A stretch of DNA of 64,000 nt from contig NC_051138.1 in the NCBI RefSeq assembly GCF_014839805.1, forward strand, positions 8,182,983 to 8,246,982, in the 5' to 3' direction. Origin of the DNA: Manduca sexta. Lineage: Eukaryota > Arthropoda > Insecta > Lepidoptera > Sphingidae. The notes under the pieces are model-generated. The model had not been told where the DNA came from. It did no database searches and saw only the letters and a list, made by a program, of their open reading frames with translations. Positions 1-12,927 of the stretch are shown one piece after another. The position numbers and the translations under genes were made by a program. Position 1 is the stretch's first letter. Each line of letters opens with the position of its first letter.

Positions 1-2790
1 TATGTGCAATTTAGGAAAATTTATTAAACAATATTTCATATAGTGCAGAGTATTAGGTAAGTAAATATCACCAAAATGGACATAAGTTTTAATTTACAAA
101 CAGATGCCTACAAATGATACTTTGAGGTCACAGAAATTAATATTTATTAACCCTACTTGTATCTACACCATCAGTTCACCAAAACGCCTTAGGCAGATAC
201 CTGTATAGTTTATAGTATATGGTTGGTTTTAACTTAGGAAACATAATTACTAGTGTATACCTAAATACAGAAAATAATAGTTATGTGCAAATAGGTAGTT
301 TTCCTGGATAAGCAAAAAGAGAAATGATTTTTGATGAATATAGCAAAATTTAATGAGGTGCTTAGGTGCAAGTACCAACCCAATAGCAATAACCAAACCC
401 AAGATGCCAAACAAAAAACATGCGATACCTAGAATATATGTGTATCACATAATATAGCTTTGTTGTTAATCCAATGCATATAACGTATGTGCAATATAGA
501 ATTCAAGCAGTTCACGCATAACACCAATTTTAGCCTAATTTAAAACTCGAAGTAGCTTTGTTATGTTGTAGCAGTTGGAACCAAACATAATGAAAATACC
601 TTACTTACTTGTAAATACCCAAAAGTTTCTATGGATCCTGTTCACATATACCATCACGCAGGCACTACAATAATTATTATTGTAAACTTTTTCGATTTAC
701 TAGGCACATCGAAACACAAACCGCACAAAATGGCCGCTTCAAGCGAGCTGCGTAAGCGCGCGGTTTTAGAGATGTGGCACTAGTTTGTAAATAAATAAAA
801 TCGAAAATCGATAATCGTATAAAGATCGAATTGTTTTTCGTGAATATGAAAAAAAAAAATATAATTACTTTATCTCTCATCTAAGGATACTTTCCCTTTA
901 CACAAAACATTACTTATGAATGTTGTCCAAACAGTTAATTTAAATTTTCAACCTTTCTATATTATATCATGACTATATAACAATAAATGCCACCCCATTT
1001 TTTTTTTTTTTTTTATATATTTGTAGAACAAAGAAACTTTACGGTTACGCTTGCGTTAAAATATGAAAATATTGCTCCAGATAGTACCGGAAAATATTGT
1101 TCTAGAAAGGAATGCGTAAATATAAGCTAACAAACCGTTAGAATTATTACACAAGTCATATAAGGAAATAAAAAGAGAAAATTTAATTTTGGTATAAAAT
1201 TATAATATATGAGGTTTTCATTCCTGTTCTTATTAAGTCATACCTAAGATATTTTAATAGATTTCTTCACTTGAATCAAGTATTACGACATTGTTGCATT
1301 CATAATTTACAGATTTTTTTTTTTTTTTTTTAAACAAATACTATTTTGTCTGTCCGATCTACATATTTCAAAATTTAATGCGATCGTCAAAACTTTTCAA
1401 TTATAACATAGTCTAAATTCGGTCATAAATGCAAAACGCCCACAAGCACATCCCTAGTGCGCATTTTGATCGAGCATTTCCGGTCAATAGAATGTTTTCT
1501 GAACCATCACAATTTTGGTAAAAGTTATGTGGTTCATGGTTATCACCCTACCTGTAACCTAAAATTCAAACGGATAAATTATACTAGTATTATTCTCTAA
1601 TAATCTTTCGAAGTAAAGTATTTACATATTGAATCTAAAACGCGACGCTTAAGCGAAAAAATACTTTGTACCTAAACTAAATTGACAAATTCAATTATAA
1701 TTTTACCTACCTAAAATTCCTAACTTCATGAAATTTAACATACATAATGTAACATTGAATATTATTTATCTGGACTTTTATAATTTCCATTGTTATTCAT
1801 CATGCGCGCCATATGTAGACGCGTATTATTATTAATGGTGAATTTGACACACAACACATACATGACGCTAGGAAGTCTCGATGTTTTAAAGTAAATTCTT
1901 ACTTTCCTTTTGTAGACAACGTAGAAGTAATTACAGTTCTTTCAAGTAACACCACATTGTATAAGAGTTTTATAGGTTTCGAGTGAGCGAGGGTTTTCCT
2001 GGATGATAATAAACAAATACCAAAACAATTTTTTTTTTTTCTTTTTAGCAATGATTTGTTTTTGTTTAGGTATATGTCAACGATGCCATTCATTATCCTT
2101 CCGACAATAATTTTATTTTTTATTATGGGATCATATCCCAGCATCTCCACCATGTATTCGCCCGTTTGGGGGTTTAGTGGCGAAAAGGTAAAATATCACG
2201 TGCGATGATGTCGCACCTAATAAAAATATAAAAATAGGTATGTTTAATGAGTGTAAGTATCGGTTATCTCTTGATATGAGAACAAAATCAACTACGTTTA
2301 AATCTGCTTCGCATTTATAAGTAAGGGTATTTAATAAGTTTATCATATGTCGGAAGGAAACGAAAGATAACAGCATCATGACATACCTTGTAATGTTCTG
2401 TGTTATACGGACTGTGGCTTTCCAAGACAACATTCCTAGATGGCGGCAAATTCTTTATCGTGTCACATCAGAGAGACCGCTCCTGTTAATTATAAATGAG
2501 TCTATGACATTGCTGTCGCAATGCCAGTGAGTAGGCGACCAGGACTTATAGAACTGATACTGGATGGTTATATTGTCAAGATTAGAACAATAATTTAGTA
2601 CAAGTTCAGTCTCGTAAATATAAGTTAGAGCCAAAGCTTTATATTAGTCCTAAGGGTGCCAAAAATAGTAAACAGGTAACGCGACGTTCCAGGTTCTGAT
2701 TTGGTACATTAAGTAAGTGCATAAACTAAGCCGCAATTGTTATAGCGCCTTTTCGGCATCATCTCAGAGTTAGATTACTAATGTTAAAGC
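1..2790. other. AT-rich non-coding stretch, no gene recognised
   Basis: No reading frame here resembles a known protein, and no exon chain could be built. Poly-T/poly-A runs near 1000, 1315 and 2030 and simple AT-rich sequence suggest old repeat debris. A 17-codon frame with a good start context (acaaaATGg) begins near 729 and stops at a TAG; a possible donor GTAAGC follows its eighth codon, but no partner exon was found, so it is not called a gene. Confidence 0.5.
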
Positions 2791-2935
2791 ACAATTAAAT
2801 CGGATCCTCCCCCACTCTACGAGGGAAGTACCGGGCGATTGCTGGTCGCCTCCCGCCGGATGACTCACGGATCACCGCTTTGTGGCTGTAAATTCCCCAC
2901 CATAAGGGATCGCTCAGAGCATCAGACTCCATTAG

Positions 2936-3091
2936 GTAAGTGGAATCGATCGGAGTACCGATTCCGGTAAGGTGGGATCGATCGGAGTACCGATCCCGGT
3001 AAGTGGAATCGATCGGAGTACCGATTCCGGTAAGGTGGGATCGATCGGAGTACCGATCCCGGTAAGTGGAATCGATCGGAGTACCGATTCC
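2936..3091. repeat. Minisatellite of alternating hairpin-forming monomers with compensatory changes
   Basis: Five monomers of 31-32 bp alternate as A-B-A-B-A. Type A contains GGAATCG...CGATTCC and type B contains GGGATCG...CGATCCC around the shared core ATCGGAGTAC. The arm change A to G is matched by T to C in the opposite arm, so both types keep the same 7-bp stem. Each monomer is joined by GGTAAGT or GGTAAGGT. Three copies of ATAAGGATGTAGG follow at about 3103-3160, and the block is bracketed by two copies of CGCTCAGAGCATCAGA (about 2910 and 3172). The open frame on the minus strand across this array is a by-product of the repeat. Confidence 0.85.
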
Positions 3092-3310
3092 GGTAAGTTG
3101 GGATAAGGATGTAGGAAAGTAAGGAATAAGGATGTAGGTAGGTAAGGAATAAGGATGTAGGTAAGTGGAATCGCTCAGAGCATCAGATCCCAGAGGGCGT
3201 GGTTGTAAGTTTCTCTCCACACGGAATCTCTCCAGACGAGAACATACGGCAAGATATTCATTTAGGTAAGTTACAAGATATACGGACATACTATCACTCT
3301 GGAACGACAC

Positions 3311-4790
3311 GACGTCTCAAATGTAAATGTAAGTATAAACACCCTTCAAATTAGTCATATGTAATTTCTCAGTTTGGAGACATTAACACGCTTACAGCGG
3401 GTAGATGTCTAGTTTACACGGTAAATTCTGTATACAGGTAAATTAAGCTAAGTAAATGATCATTCACTGTACGGCAAACAAGTTAGAATGTTATAAGTTT
3501 TATGTGCCGCATTCAGTGTTGCATGAATCAAAGTGAAATGAATGTAATGTGAATAAAAGGATAACTTAAACCAACTCACATGTGTGAATAGCTAGTAAAA
3601 CATAAACTCACTCACTTATAAATCTAAAGTGAAACAAAAGCCAACTCACATTTATATGTTTAGATCTTTAGTTAAACACAACTTCAAAAGTTCTACTTAA
3701 ATGGCGCGCATTTGTACTTTCGGCCATATTGTAACTCTATAGTCAGGGAATGTTGGTACTACAGTAAACCACTCACTCACTCATGTAAGATATATTCTGT
3801 ACGCGGTACTCTCAACAGAAAAATGTGTAAAACTCACTTAATACACATAGACGATATAGTATTCTATCCATGGACAATATTCATAATATAATATATTTGG
3901 TGAAAGATACTGACAATATCTGCGTAAATATAGGAACATACTCAGTATATCTATGTATACATCAGCAAATACTCACTTTGGTGTTGCCAGCCTTTCAATG
4001 ATTTCGCGAACTTTCGCGACAGATGTTTCCTACAAAAATTGTAGGCCATGAAACAATTATAATTTTTTATTCGATACAATTTTCGTGTACAGCTAGTTGT
4101 TCCTAATAAAATGAGATAATTAAATTAATAATTATTGAAGTGGAAGTGAAGAAAGAAGTGGCGTCTGCATAGATAAGAATACAGAAAAAAAAGTACCGAA
4201 TTATTTATGATTGGTTTAAGGGTAAAATTTTAAATTCCAAATAATCCTGGGGTAAAGAGAAATTATGATCTGGCAACACTGCATAGACCGTGTTAATCTC
4301 AGGCAATCTCAGGTTACTGTGTAACAACCAGAATTCTATATAAATAAATATTCTATTCCATATCATGTGGCAGCTAAAACATAAATAAATACATCTCATA
4401 ACCATAACCTCCCTGGGTGTACAAATGATTTAATTAATTGAAATATTCATCGATTTATTTTTAAACCGAAACACTATTTTTTATTTACCTACATCAAAGT
4501 GATCCTCACAGAACTAAATCGGTGAGTCTGCAGACATTCCGTCGTAGGTTCGTCTTGCTAACTGCAACCACTTTATTCGTTTATCTGTTTTTCGTGGTAC
4601 ATCAATAAATAATTTGTTTGGTAAAGATATAGAAGTATTATTACATTCAGGTACGACGCACCAACGATATTTTTTGCGGTCCATTATGATTAACGATTAA
4701 ACAATCTGTAAACGTTAAGCTGGAAGATAGTAACAACGTCCCGTATAAATTAATATTAATTATTAGAGCAGTTCTGTGTCAAAAAACACA
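3311..4790. other. Non-coding stretch, no gene recognised
   Basis: Contains several scattered ACTCACTCA-like short repeats (for example near 3550-3620 and 3770-3785) but no coding sequence, RNA gene or complete mobile element that I can support. Confidence 0.45.
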
Positions 4791-4791
4791 T

Positions 4792-4987
4792 TTAAGGCGA
4801 TACCTCAAGGTCCATTTTCATACATTTTGTTTCGGCGTTAATCTGGGTAACTAAACAAGTATTGGCAAGTAAAGAATTTAAATTCACGTCTAGTTAGTGA
4901 TTAGTTCTCGCAGTTGAAAGAAAAACGTAAAAATAATTAATAATCATGGATATTTCGGCCTTTAAAATTTAATATGACGAAATTTTA
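4792..4987. repeat. Half copy of the TTAA-flanked foldback element
   Basis: Starts TTAAGGCGATACCTC and matches, base for base over most of its length, one arm and the central spacer of the complete foldback element at 14509-14814. The second arm is missing after the shared AATTTTAA, so this copy is truncated or is an ancestral one-armed unit. Confidence 0.75.
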
Positions 4988-4997
4988 AAGGCAGAAT

Positions 4998-5052
4998 AAT
5001 TCGGGTGCTATTTGCACCCGAATTATTTTCGGGTGCAAATAGCACCCGAATT
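4998..5052. repeat. Compound palindrome with 23-nt perfect arms
   Basis: Positions 4998-5020 and 5030-5052 are perfect reverse complements separated by a 9-nt loop. Each arm also folds on itself (CGGGTGC...GCACCCG), so the DNA could form one long hairpin or two short ones. It sits directly between the half foldback copy and a TIR-element copy. Confidence 0.85.
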
Positions 5053-5097
5053 GTTGTCTAGTGTGGTTTAATTTTTAATCCTATCGGGAAGCATAAG

Positions 5098-5992
5098 AAT
5101 AAGTGCGCCACAGTTACTAGTCGTATGGCGCACTTGCCCCTGAACCATATATCACCAACCTTTTTTGAGAATATGTTTTACTAATATGAATTATTATTAT
5201 TAATATGTTATACTTAGCATAATTTAAGTACTCAAGGTATTTTGTTTTAAGCCGACTCAAATAAAAGGGCGTATTAGTTAATTCGTCGTATATTTGTTTG
5301 TTTTAGATCATTCGTTTTTACAAAAGAAAAACTGAAATATTTTGGTCTAGAGTAACTTTACGTGAAGAGGTTGCAACTGTTCGATCAGGCACGTTATCTG
5401 ATTATAATGCAGCTAAAACATATCAAATGTCATAAGGCCATATTCTGAGTAATTGAGTTATAACGCATTAAAATTGTTAATTCCTACATTTTTTATGTTT
5501 ATTTTTTAAATTTTTAGAAATAAAATAGATTTCATATTAAGGCTACCATTTTTTTTTATTTTTTTTTAAATATAGCAAAAAAATGTGTAAAATGTTTTGA
5601 AGCCCTGATGTACAAATATATGGCGCACTTGCCCCGAATTTGATTTAACAGCCATAGTTTGTTATAATATTGAGTGATTAAAATTTATCTAAGAGCAATG
5701 CGCGTAAAACTTATTTCTCTATGGACTAAAGTGAGTGTTTTCTTTATAATGTTTCATATTGGCGTTTTTTTTTACACAGGTGCACTTGCCCCATTTCCGG
5801 AGGCAAGTGCGCCTACTACCATTTTTTTTTATTTTGAGCAAAATAATATTAATTTATTGTCTGATTGCCTTGAATGACTATAGGTCGTTATCACAAAATA
5901 CCAAATATTCTTAAATTAATAAAATTACATTCTTAAGTCAGCACAAAAAGAAATTATTTTGCATTGAATCGCGCACTTTCCCCTACTGACCT
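5098..5992 (+). mobile_element. 5'-truncated copy of the GGGGCAAGTGCGCC TIR element
   Basis: Same family as 21343-22648 and 41003-42214. It retains the internal GGCGCACTTGCCCC sites near 5125 and 5622, the paired sites near 5780-5810 and the right terminus ending ...TGACCT, but the left terminus is absent. The short open frame near 5674-5877 recurs in the second copy only because the DNA is repeated; it carries no recognisable domain. Confidence 0.7.
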
Positions 5993-6002
5993 CATGTCTT
6001 TT

Positions 6003-6675
6003 TCATACAATATGTATAGAAACGTCGCGACGCAAAACATACAGAAAAGACAGGGCGCGAACACGACGCTTTCTCGCCTGCGCACTATTGGAAAACATAG
6101 AGAAAGAACCGGGCACGGACACGGGCGCTGATGGATGGGGGTGCGGGCGGGTTGGGACGCTAGTTGCCGGCACTCCTGCGTCGCTGTTACACAAAACTGC
6201 CCATGTTCTTGAGTCGTTGCGACGTGTTTAGAGACGGAAGATCATTGTATATTAAGTGAAAACGCGGGACGTCTACGAATTCAATGTTCAATTTTGTGGT
6301 TTCATTGAAAATCATCCAGTTCTCTATAATTATAATAGACAAGAGTATATTAGCGAGATACACCAGCGCTATTAACACATCTTCATCTTCGTGAGAAGAC
6401 ACGTTATCATGTCGGACAGCTGAAAACCGTCATCTCTTGCGGCGCCCAGCGTCAAGTCCATGCCCCGTCCCTTTTCTATGTTTTAAAAGATGACGACGCC
6501 GCGGCGCCCCGTTCGCGCTCTGTCTGTGCCCCGTCTTCGCCCCAAGTCTTTTCTGTTTGGCGCGCACCTTAGAGCGCCAGTGTCGCGAGCGACGCATCTC
6601 TCTTTGAAGGAGTCGTGAGTGGCGCTTGGCGCCCCCTACCACACAGCGCCTGTGTATAGTGCACACCCTGCACAA
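6003..6675. repeat. GC-rich block with internal inverted repeats, unassigned
   Basis: A GC-rich island in AT-rich surroundings. Related units of the form AAAACATAGA-AAG-GGGC-GGACACG-CGCT occur on + at about 6037 and 6089 and on - at about 6490 and 6560, flanking a less repetitive centre. The arrangement suggests an inverted-repeat element. The 81-residue arginine-rich frame on - at 6430-6675 matches no family I know and is probably a consequence of base composition. Confidence 0.4.
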
Positions 6676-6980
6676 TAGGTAAAATTCGTGCAGGCCTCCT
6701 CTGAATCAGCACCGAAAATAAAATTTGTCCGTTCTTGTTTAAAATTTCTTCGAATTTACGAAGCGTGAGCTTTGAATAAATTTTTATTTTTATTTAGGTC
6801 ATATTTAATATCATATGAAACATTTTAAATTATCTATTAAACAAATAGTTTGATTTGCTTATTTGGTCTGCATTCACCATAGAAGATTTTACTTACCTTT
6901 ACTAATACCTTTTCTCATAAGGTTTACGGCCGCCTAAAGCGCTCACCAAAGCCGACCAAAAAAACCCTTGTTTTTATCGT

Positions 6981-7297
6981 AAAATAATAATATTATCAGC
7001 CCTGTATTACTTATATACTGCTGCGCAAGGGCCTCCTCTACCACTGAGAGGGATTAGGCCTCAATCTACCACGCTGGCCTACAGTGGGTTGGTAGCCGTC
7101 GACTTCACACATCCTCAAAATTTCTATAAAGCATATTTCGGGTATGCAGATTTCCTCACGTTTTCCTTCACCGTTAAAACAAGGGAAAATTCGCAAAGAA
7201 CACACATCATTTTAGAAAGATCAGAGGTGTGTCTTTGGGATTTATACCTGCGGACATTCGTCTTGCAGTCCTTTCCACACTCAACTATCGCCGCTTC
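6981..7297 (-). mobile_element. tRNA-derived SINE copy, minus orientation
   Basis: Read on the minus strand it begins GGCGGCGATAG, has a degenerate B-box region followed by CCCAAAGACACACCTCTGA, and ends in a body containing CCAGCGTGGTAGA and CAGGGCTGATAATATT. It aligns along its length to the better preserved copy at 47621-47952. The A box is damaged here, so this copy is older or inactive. Confidence 0.8.
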
Positions 7298-7651
7298 CTT
7301 CACTTTGCTTCTTTTATCATTTTGAGACAAAATGTTTACAATTTGACAGTATAATAATTTCAGGTAATCGTCAATTTTTATAAATGTTCATAAAAAAAAC
7401 CCTCGGTGCGCTAAACGTCTAATGTAAACAAATATGTACTACAATCATGGTATCGAATTGGACGTTACCATAAAATGACTTCTAAAATATATAAGTAATA
7501 CTCACAAATTTTATAAAAAAAAAAAACAGATTCAAATTAAAACCACCGTTTTTACCATAAATTATTGTTTATTAGCACCTTTTAAAAGACATCTTTCCCA
7601 TTTTTTCGTTCCATTTATCAACGAAACACAATGACCATTTATGCCACATTT

Positions 7652-7725
7652 TGGATATAACCAAAGAGAATTATAATATACACCGTGACTTTATAGTCGT
7701 TTTGGAACCGAAGCGTGGTTACTTA
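7652..7725 (+). repeat. Copy of the CAAAGAGAATTATAATA repeat
   Basis: Contains CCAAAGAGAATTATAATA followed by TACACCGTGACTTTATAGTC and TTTTGGAACCG. Parts of the same sequence recur at 14895-14952 (interrupted by a THAP/YqaJ transposon), at 20684/22880 (interrupted by a Helitron) and at about 51160. It is probably a terminus of an abundant MITE family. Confidence 0.6.
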
Positions 7726-8559
7726 GAACAGTTTGTAGAACCAAGAAAAAATAGTGAATAAATTCTACTGTCTATAATAAAAAAAATAATCCAAATAATA
7801 TTTTTCACTCGTTCGAGTTTGATAATGATTTTATAGTAAGGCCGCGACGATCTATTCACAAACGACGCACACTACCAACGTGTGTCAGCTGATACCTACC
7901 AAGACCGATAAGACGCGCACGCGGTTCCCGAGTCCCTTGATTTAAAAACTAGTACCTACACTACCACCTTTAAATTAAGTGCTTTATCATGGTGATGGTA
8001 TTGATTGTATTAGGGATAATATCAGATCACAAATCATTACGCTATGTACAATCAGCAAAGTTGGCGGTCGACCACCCTAAGGGTCAAAATAACTTGGCAA
8101 ATTTGTTTTACTACGTTTGGGAGGCGGGGTTTGGGATCGATTGCATAGATCGATATCAGTCGTAAGTCTGCTGGCTACCTGCAATGACGTTACGTAACAC
8201 TACCGAACCGCTGCTGAGTGTATAATAGAAAACGAAATTAAAATTGATGCGCGCACGTCTATGCTATGACGATAATTCCTATACTTGTAAGATGCATATC
8301 GTCGACGTAAGGAACGTAATAACAAAAGTTTTATAGTTTGGAGACAATCGCGATTTACAGTGTTTATATTGTTAAATTTTTTGGCATTATTTTTTAATAA
8401 ATAAGAAACGACATTATGTTAATTATTTTATATCATATTATATGCCTGATTACCTTCTTTTTAACTTTTAACAAACCAAACTTTATGTTGTATTAAAAAA
8501 TAATCATTTTAAAGCAATTTCCGCCATATTTGTCACAACTATATTTTGTTAGTAAATTA

Positions 8560-9590
8560 TGATTAGCTACTTTTTAAGCCGTTTTTTAGTTTTCGGTCTC
8601 TTTAAACCCATAGTCTATAATTAATTTATTAAATAAATTCAATGGCTGCATAATATTATGATTGAATTTTGAATCGTAAAAATTTAAACTGTTCAGTTTA
8701 TTCAATTCGTTCAATAATTCATATTATAATAATAAATCATAGTTAATAGATTTCATTATTTGAATTGTTATTTTATTTTATTTCAAAAACTTAGACGATA
8801 ACATTTTATTCCAATCTCTGTATTTACAAATATTATGTATTAACATTAAAGTTAAAATAATTGACCTAAAATTATTAGCTTCTTGGAGATATTGTTTTTT
8901 ATTTCCTCTTAATGATCTTTTTTTATCTTAAATATGAATAGTTTTTGAGTTAATAACGAAATACCTTTTTTTCATCCTAATTTGAACTATTTAACACCTT
9001 TTTGAAGTAGTTAATTGGACTATTTATCGATATGCAGCGATTATTATTTATTGAATTTGAGGCGAGTTTAAAGATTTTATGTGTAGGTGGTAATATGCTT
9101 TTATTAGAGTAATATTGAAAGGCCAACATTTTTATTGCTGCAGATGTTGTTTGAAAAGAATAAATATATCACATAAAAATGGTTTGTTAAAGAGCGCATT
9201 TTTATCAATGTTTGTATTGACACCGGTCTTACGTGGACGCATTTATCGTTAAACTGAGTCGATTGTTATGCTATTGAATTTAGAGGCATTTAAAGATTAT
9301 AAGTGTAGGCGTAGATTTGAATTCTTATTACAGTAGTATTTGCAAGGCTAACATTTTATTGCTGCACATGTCCAGTTTGTAAATTTTAGTTACTTTCTTT
9401 AGCCAATTATTTAGTTTTCGCTGAGTTAAAACCCAAAGTCTATAATCAACTTACAGTTATTGATTTTTTACCGATTTAATAGCTGCATATTATGATTGAA
9501 TTTTGAATTATATAAATTACTTAAACAGTTTATTTAATTCGTTAAATCATTCACATAATCATAAATTATTGTTATTCGTTTCATTATTAG
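8560..9590 (+). repeat. Diverged direct duplication of about 0.8 kb period
   Basis: Sequence at 8560-8760 (TTTTAGTTTTCGGTCTC... ATTATGATTGAATTTTGAAT) recurs in diverged form at about 9385-9580. An adjoining pair at about 9050-9150 and 9275-9375 shares GAGGC-TTTAAAGATT and AACATTT-TATTGCTGCA. A fragment of the latter reappears inverted near 11025-11060. This indicates an old tandem duplication of non-coding or repeat DNA. Confidence 0.6.
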
Positions 9591-11171
9591 AAAATATTAT
9601 ATTTTTTCTCAATTGTTTTTATGCTTTTTTGAACATTTTATTTACTTTTAAAGGACATGTCCGTTTTTTGTATGGGCGCTGGTTTTATGTTTCGAATAAA
9701 TTCCAACCAACCTCAAACTTATTGAATAATAATGTGCCAAAAATTAGTAACTTGGAGTCATTAAATAATAATTTTAGACCCTTCATTGATAAGAAAAATA
9801 AGAAAGAAAAGTCATGGCTGAGTAATTCATACAAATAATTTCACGATTCGTCAAAAGATATAACTACCTGTTTTTTTTTTACATAAGTAAGTGTTATTAT
9901 TATCATTTACGGATATAAAGGGAAAAATTTTAAAAATAAGAAAATTTGAAAAAAATATTTGCAGTAAGTAATTATTTTCAGAGATAACTAAACAAGATTT
10001 TTGATTACTTAACTTTTTCGGGATGCCTTCCAAATGTAATAACGTTTATATTTGCAGAGTTCATTTTAAGTGTAATATTTAAAGTAAATAATTTTTTAAA
10101 TCTCACAATCAAATCTTTCAAATAAAATGATTTATTTCAATAGGCTCGTTTTGTGAACCAGTCGATGAGGCTCACGCACATATCGCTACGATATATAATT
10201 ATCAAAAGTTAAAATCGAATATAGTAGATAATATATTTGCAACACCAATAAATAATGAGATACACATGTAAAATGAAATTTCGTAGAAAGTCTATGTAAA
10301 TAAAACACATTTTTTGTTACTTCAGTGATATGATTTAATTGTATTCATTACAAGTTTGATACGCTCAGCAGGCAGGTTGAGTAGAGTGTGCGCTCTGGAT
10401 CGGTTGGCGATGAAGCTCTCATCCGCATCCTAGTGTATTATACATCGAGGGACAGTGGTTCTCTGTAATACAATTAAATTATATATTAATTACTAAAATC
10501 TATTATTCTAATAATATTTTAACGTAATGACTACAGTGCCAAAATAATAAAATTTATATGGGAGCAGAACGCCAGTGCGGCCGACACAAAATACGTGGGT
10601 CAAGTACGAAATAATCCAAATTAAGTAATTAAAAATCAGCTCTGTTTTCCATAATTGCACACATTTTATTGAGATAAAAATCCCAAATTTGCATTAAATC
10701 GGATTGTAATTCTACTTTAATTCAGTGCTACATATTATGTAGTTGTAAAAGAAACAATAATAACAGAAACCTCTGGGTTAAACTGGGTGGGACTTAAACG
10801 TCTATAAGCGGATCTTACAAACGCGCCGACATAGTTAATTACTCTAGTAAGAAATCATATTACCACTACTTAAAATCTTTAAACTCGTCTAAATTCAATA
10901 AACAATGGACGCCGCTTTCCGATAAAGGCGTCGACATGGAACCGGGGTTAACAAAAACATAAAAAATGTCGTCCTCTGACAAAGACCCTTTTTATGTGAA
11001 ATCTTTACACTTTTTAAACTGCACATGTGCAGCAATAAAAATGTTGGCTATGCAATATTACTGTAATAAAAACAAATTATCGCCTATCCATAAATTATTT
11101 ATACTCGTCTATATTTTTGGCATTAAATAAAAATTATTAATAAAGGAGATAGAATTTCGGGCGTCTTCTTC

Positions 11172-11244
11172 TTTAAATTGGAAATTTCCTCCTTATTTCT
11201 TAAATAAGGAGGATTTAAATTGGAAATTTCCTCCTTATTTCTTA
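11172..11244 (+). repeat. 31-bp direct repeat with internal palindrome
   Basis: An identical 31-bp unit occupies 11172-11202 and 11214-11244. The junction creates a short palindrome, CCTCCTTATTTCTTAAATAAGGAGG in effect (arms CCTCCTTATT and AATAAGGAGG). It looks like a slippage or templated duplication. Confidence 0.8.
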
Positions 11245-12535
11245 TTTTTTAAGTTATCGAAGAACCTCTTTATCCTCTTAATAACAATTGTATTTTTTAA
11301 GTGCCAATGAACACTAAAGATTATTTTTCTAGACGTCATGTTATCCAAATCGAATGAGCTATCACTCATATTTTTGGATCTTTATAATACATAAATTGAC
11401 ACCTTTTTGAGCTTATTGACTGGACTAAAAGGCTTACCGGCCTGTCTTAATATATTCCCAACATTAAATTAGAGTTTACTATTAAAAGTTGACGGTAAAA
11501 GTTACGCTTAATGCTACTGCTGTTTCAATATCGAAAACTCTGAATTTTTAACTGAGATCAAGAAAAGATAGGTAACACCTATAAGTATAGTGAGTATACC
11601 CGTCGAAGTAGTTTATTTTTGCATTGAGTACTTTTAAGTTTTCCAATTATATTTCTTTTCAATATTTTGACATTTGATTATTCGTAAAGCAACTTAAATA
11701 ACATACTACATAGATTACTACAAGTATGATCAATAGCACTATGTTAATTTTTTGGCAAAAAAACACACAATGACCAATGATATTTGACCCTACGATAGAT
11801 AGGATAACTTAAGGATTAATATAAAATATAATAAGTAGCATATTGAAGTCTGTTTTACACAATTAAAGGAATAAGTATTCATCAAAACTCAATAATATTA
11901 TAATTATATTTAAAAGAGCTTAAAAGGTGGTCTATGTTGGCTTTAAATATAATTAATTATGATGACCAATAAATAAAAAAAAGCCATAAACCGCGATTTT
12001 CTCAAAACTGCAAAATTTTAATTATTAGTTCTCTGCCCTGACGATATTTTTCCCACGCATATTAACGTCCACTAGTTAAAATTAATATTAAAATATTATT
12101 TAGTATAGTATGACTGATTTACTTACTGTAATATTTAATTCCCGGAATATATAATCCATGGTGCAGTAGTCACATGACGGGTCGGCGACTAAGTAATTAA
12201 GAGTCCAGTAAACGAACATAAGTCTACGTAGTGGCAAGATATCGGTGTCCGTAAACGAAAAAAATAATTGTGAGCAAAATACTACTGGTACTCAATAGTT
12301 GCGTGCGCGTCGTCAATCAGTAAAATACAACTAAAGTAAACAATAATAGTTATCTGCTGTTCCTTTCGCACATCTCCAAAACTGTCGTAATTGGTGAAAT
12401 ATGAGACAGGGGCGTGTCTAAATATCTCGGGACATTAGACCGGTCAAGCAAAATGTGTTTGGAAGTGTACTAGCACCAACTTGTCCGATTGTACCTATTT
12501 CACATCTTGAATCAGTTGATCCGAGGCACGAACGC

Positions 12536-12927
12536 AATAGGGGACCGGACTCATTTTTGTTCTTTATTATTATCAAATATTTACGTTACATAAATTATAA
12601 CACAGAAAGAATTATTTAAATCCGGTAACAAATCAACGAGTTATAAGCCTTTCTATTTCGGTAGAAGGGGTAAGTAACGAGAAACAGAAAAGAGGCGCAA
12701 TACCCACGTGTGACGTCATCGGGCATTACGACGCGTGCGAAAGAAAGGGATGAAGCGATATTCCCACTTCACGCCCACTTCGGCACATAGTAATATTTGA
12801 AATATGTATTACTGGCTCATGTTTTAACCAATTTCAATGCAGTTTTCGCAGGAGGGTTTCTTTTTCGTATTAATAACCATTACATATAGAATAATGTACA
12901 AAATCAAACACAGGCCGGTCCCCTATT
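12536..12927 (-). mobile_element. Complete MITE, AATAGGGGACCGG family
   Basis: About 392 bp bounded by perfect 13-bp terminal inverted repeats AATAGGGGACCGG (12536-12548) and CCGGTCCCCTATT (12915-12927). It matches, in opposite orientation, the copy at 43390-43782, the truncated copy at 22893-23269 and a diverged copy at about 40720-41002. The TA inside each terminus would fit a TA target duplication as in Tc1/mariner, but that assignment is inference. No protein is encoded. Confidence 0.85.

Larger units (their letters stand above)
7726..12535. other. Long AT-rich stretch without a recognised gene
   Basis: Short open frames such as 9503-9838 are low-complexity and asparagine-, phenylalanine- and leucine-rich, and have no domain. 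The stretch contains two local duplications listed separately (8560-9590 and 11172-11244). I see no tRNA, rRNA or known insect microRNA precursor. Confidence 0.5.

Noticed and set aside
729..780. 17-codon ORF with strong start context, possible first exon
   Set aside because: No downstream exon or homology; too short to support.
2936..3160. CRISPR-like regular array
   Set aside because: The units are contiguous with no unique spacers, in a eukaryotic context; it is a minisatellite.
2795..3310. 171-residue repeat protein on the minus strand
   Set aside because: The open frame is produced by the 31-32 bp minisatellite and would change frame with repeat number.
5674..5877. Small membrane-like protein, repeated with high similarity at 22311-22550
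   Set aside because: Both frames lie at the same place in two copies of a TIR element; similarity is explained by DNA repetition and includes the repeated GCGCACTTGCCCC motif sites. The third copy (41003) does not keep the frame.
6430..6675. Arginine-rich 81-residue protein on the minus strand
   Set aside because: Its composition follows from a GC-rich inverted-repeat block; no domain, no splice or promoter support.
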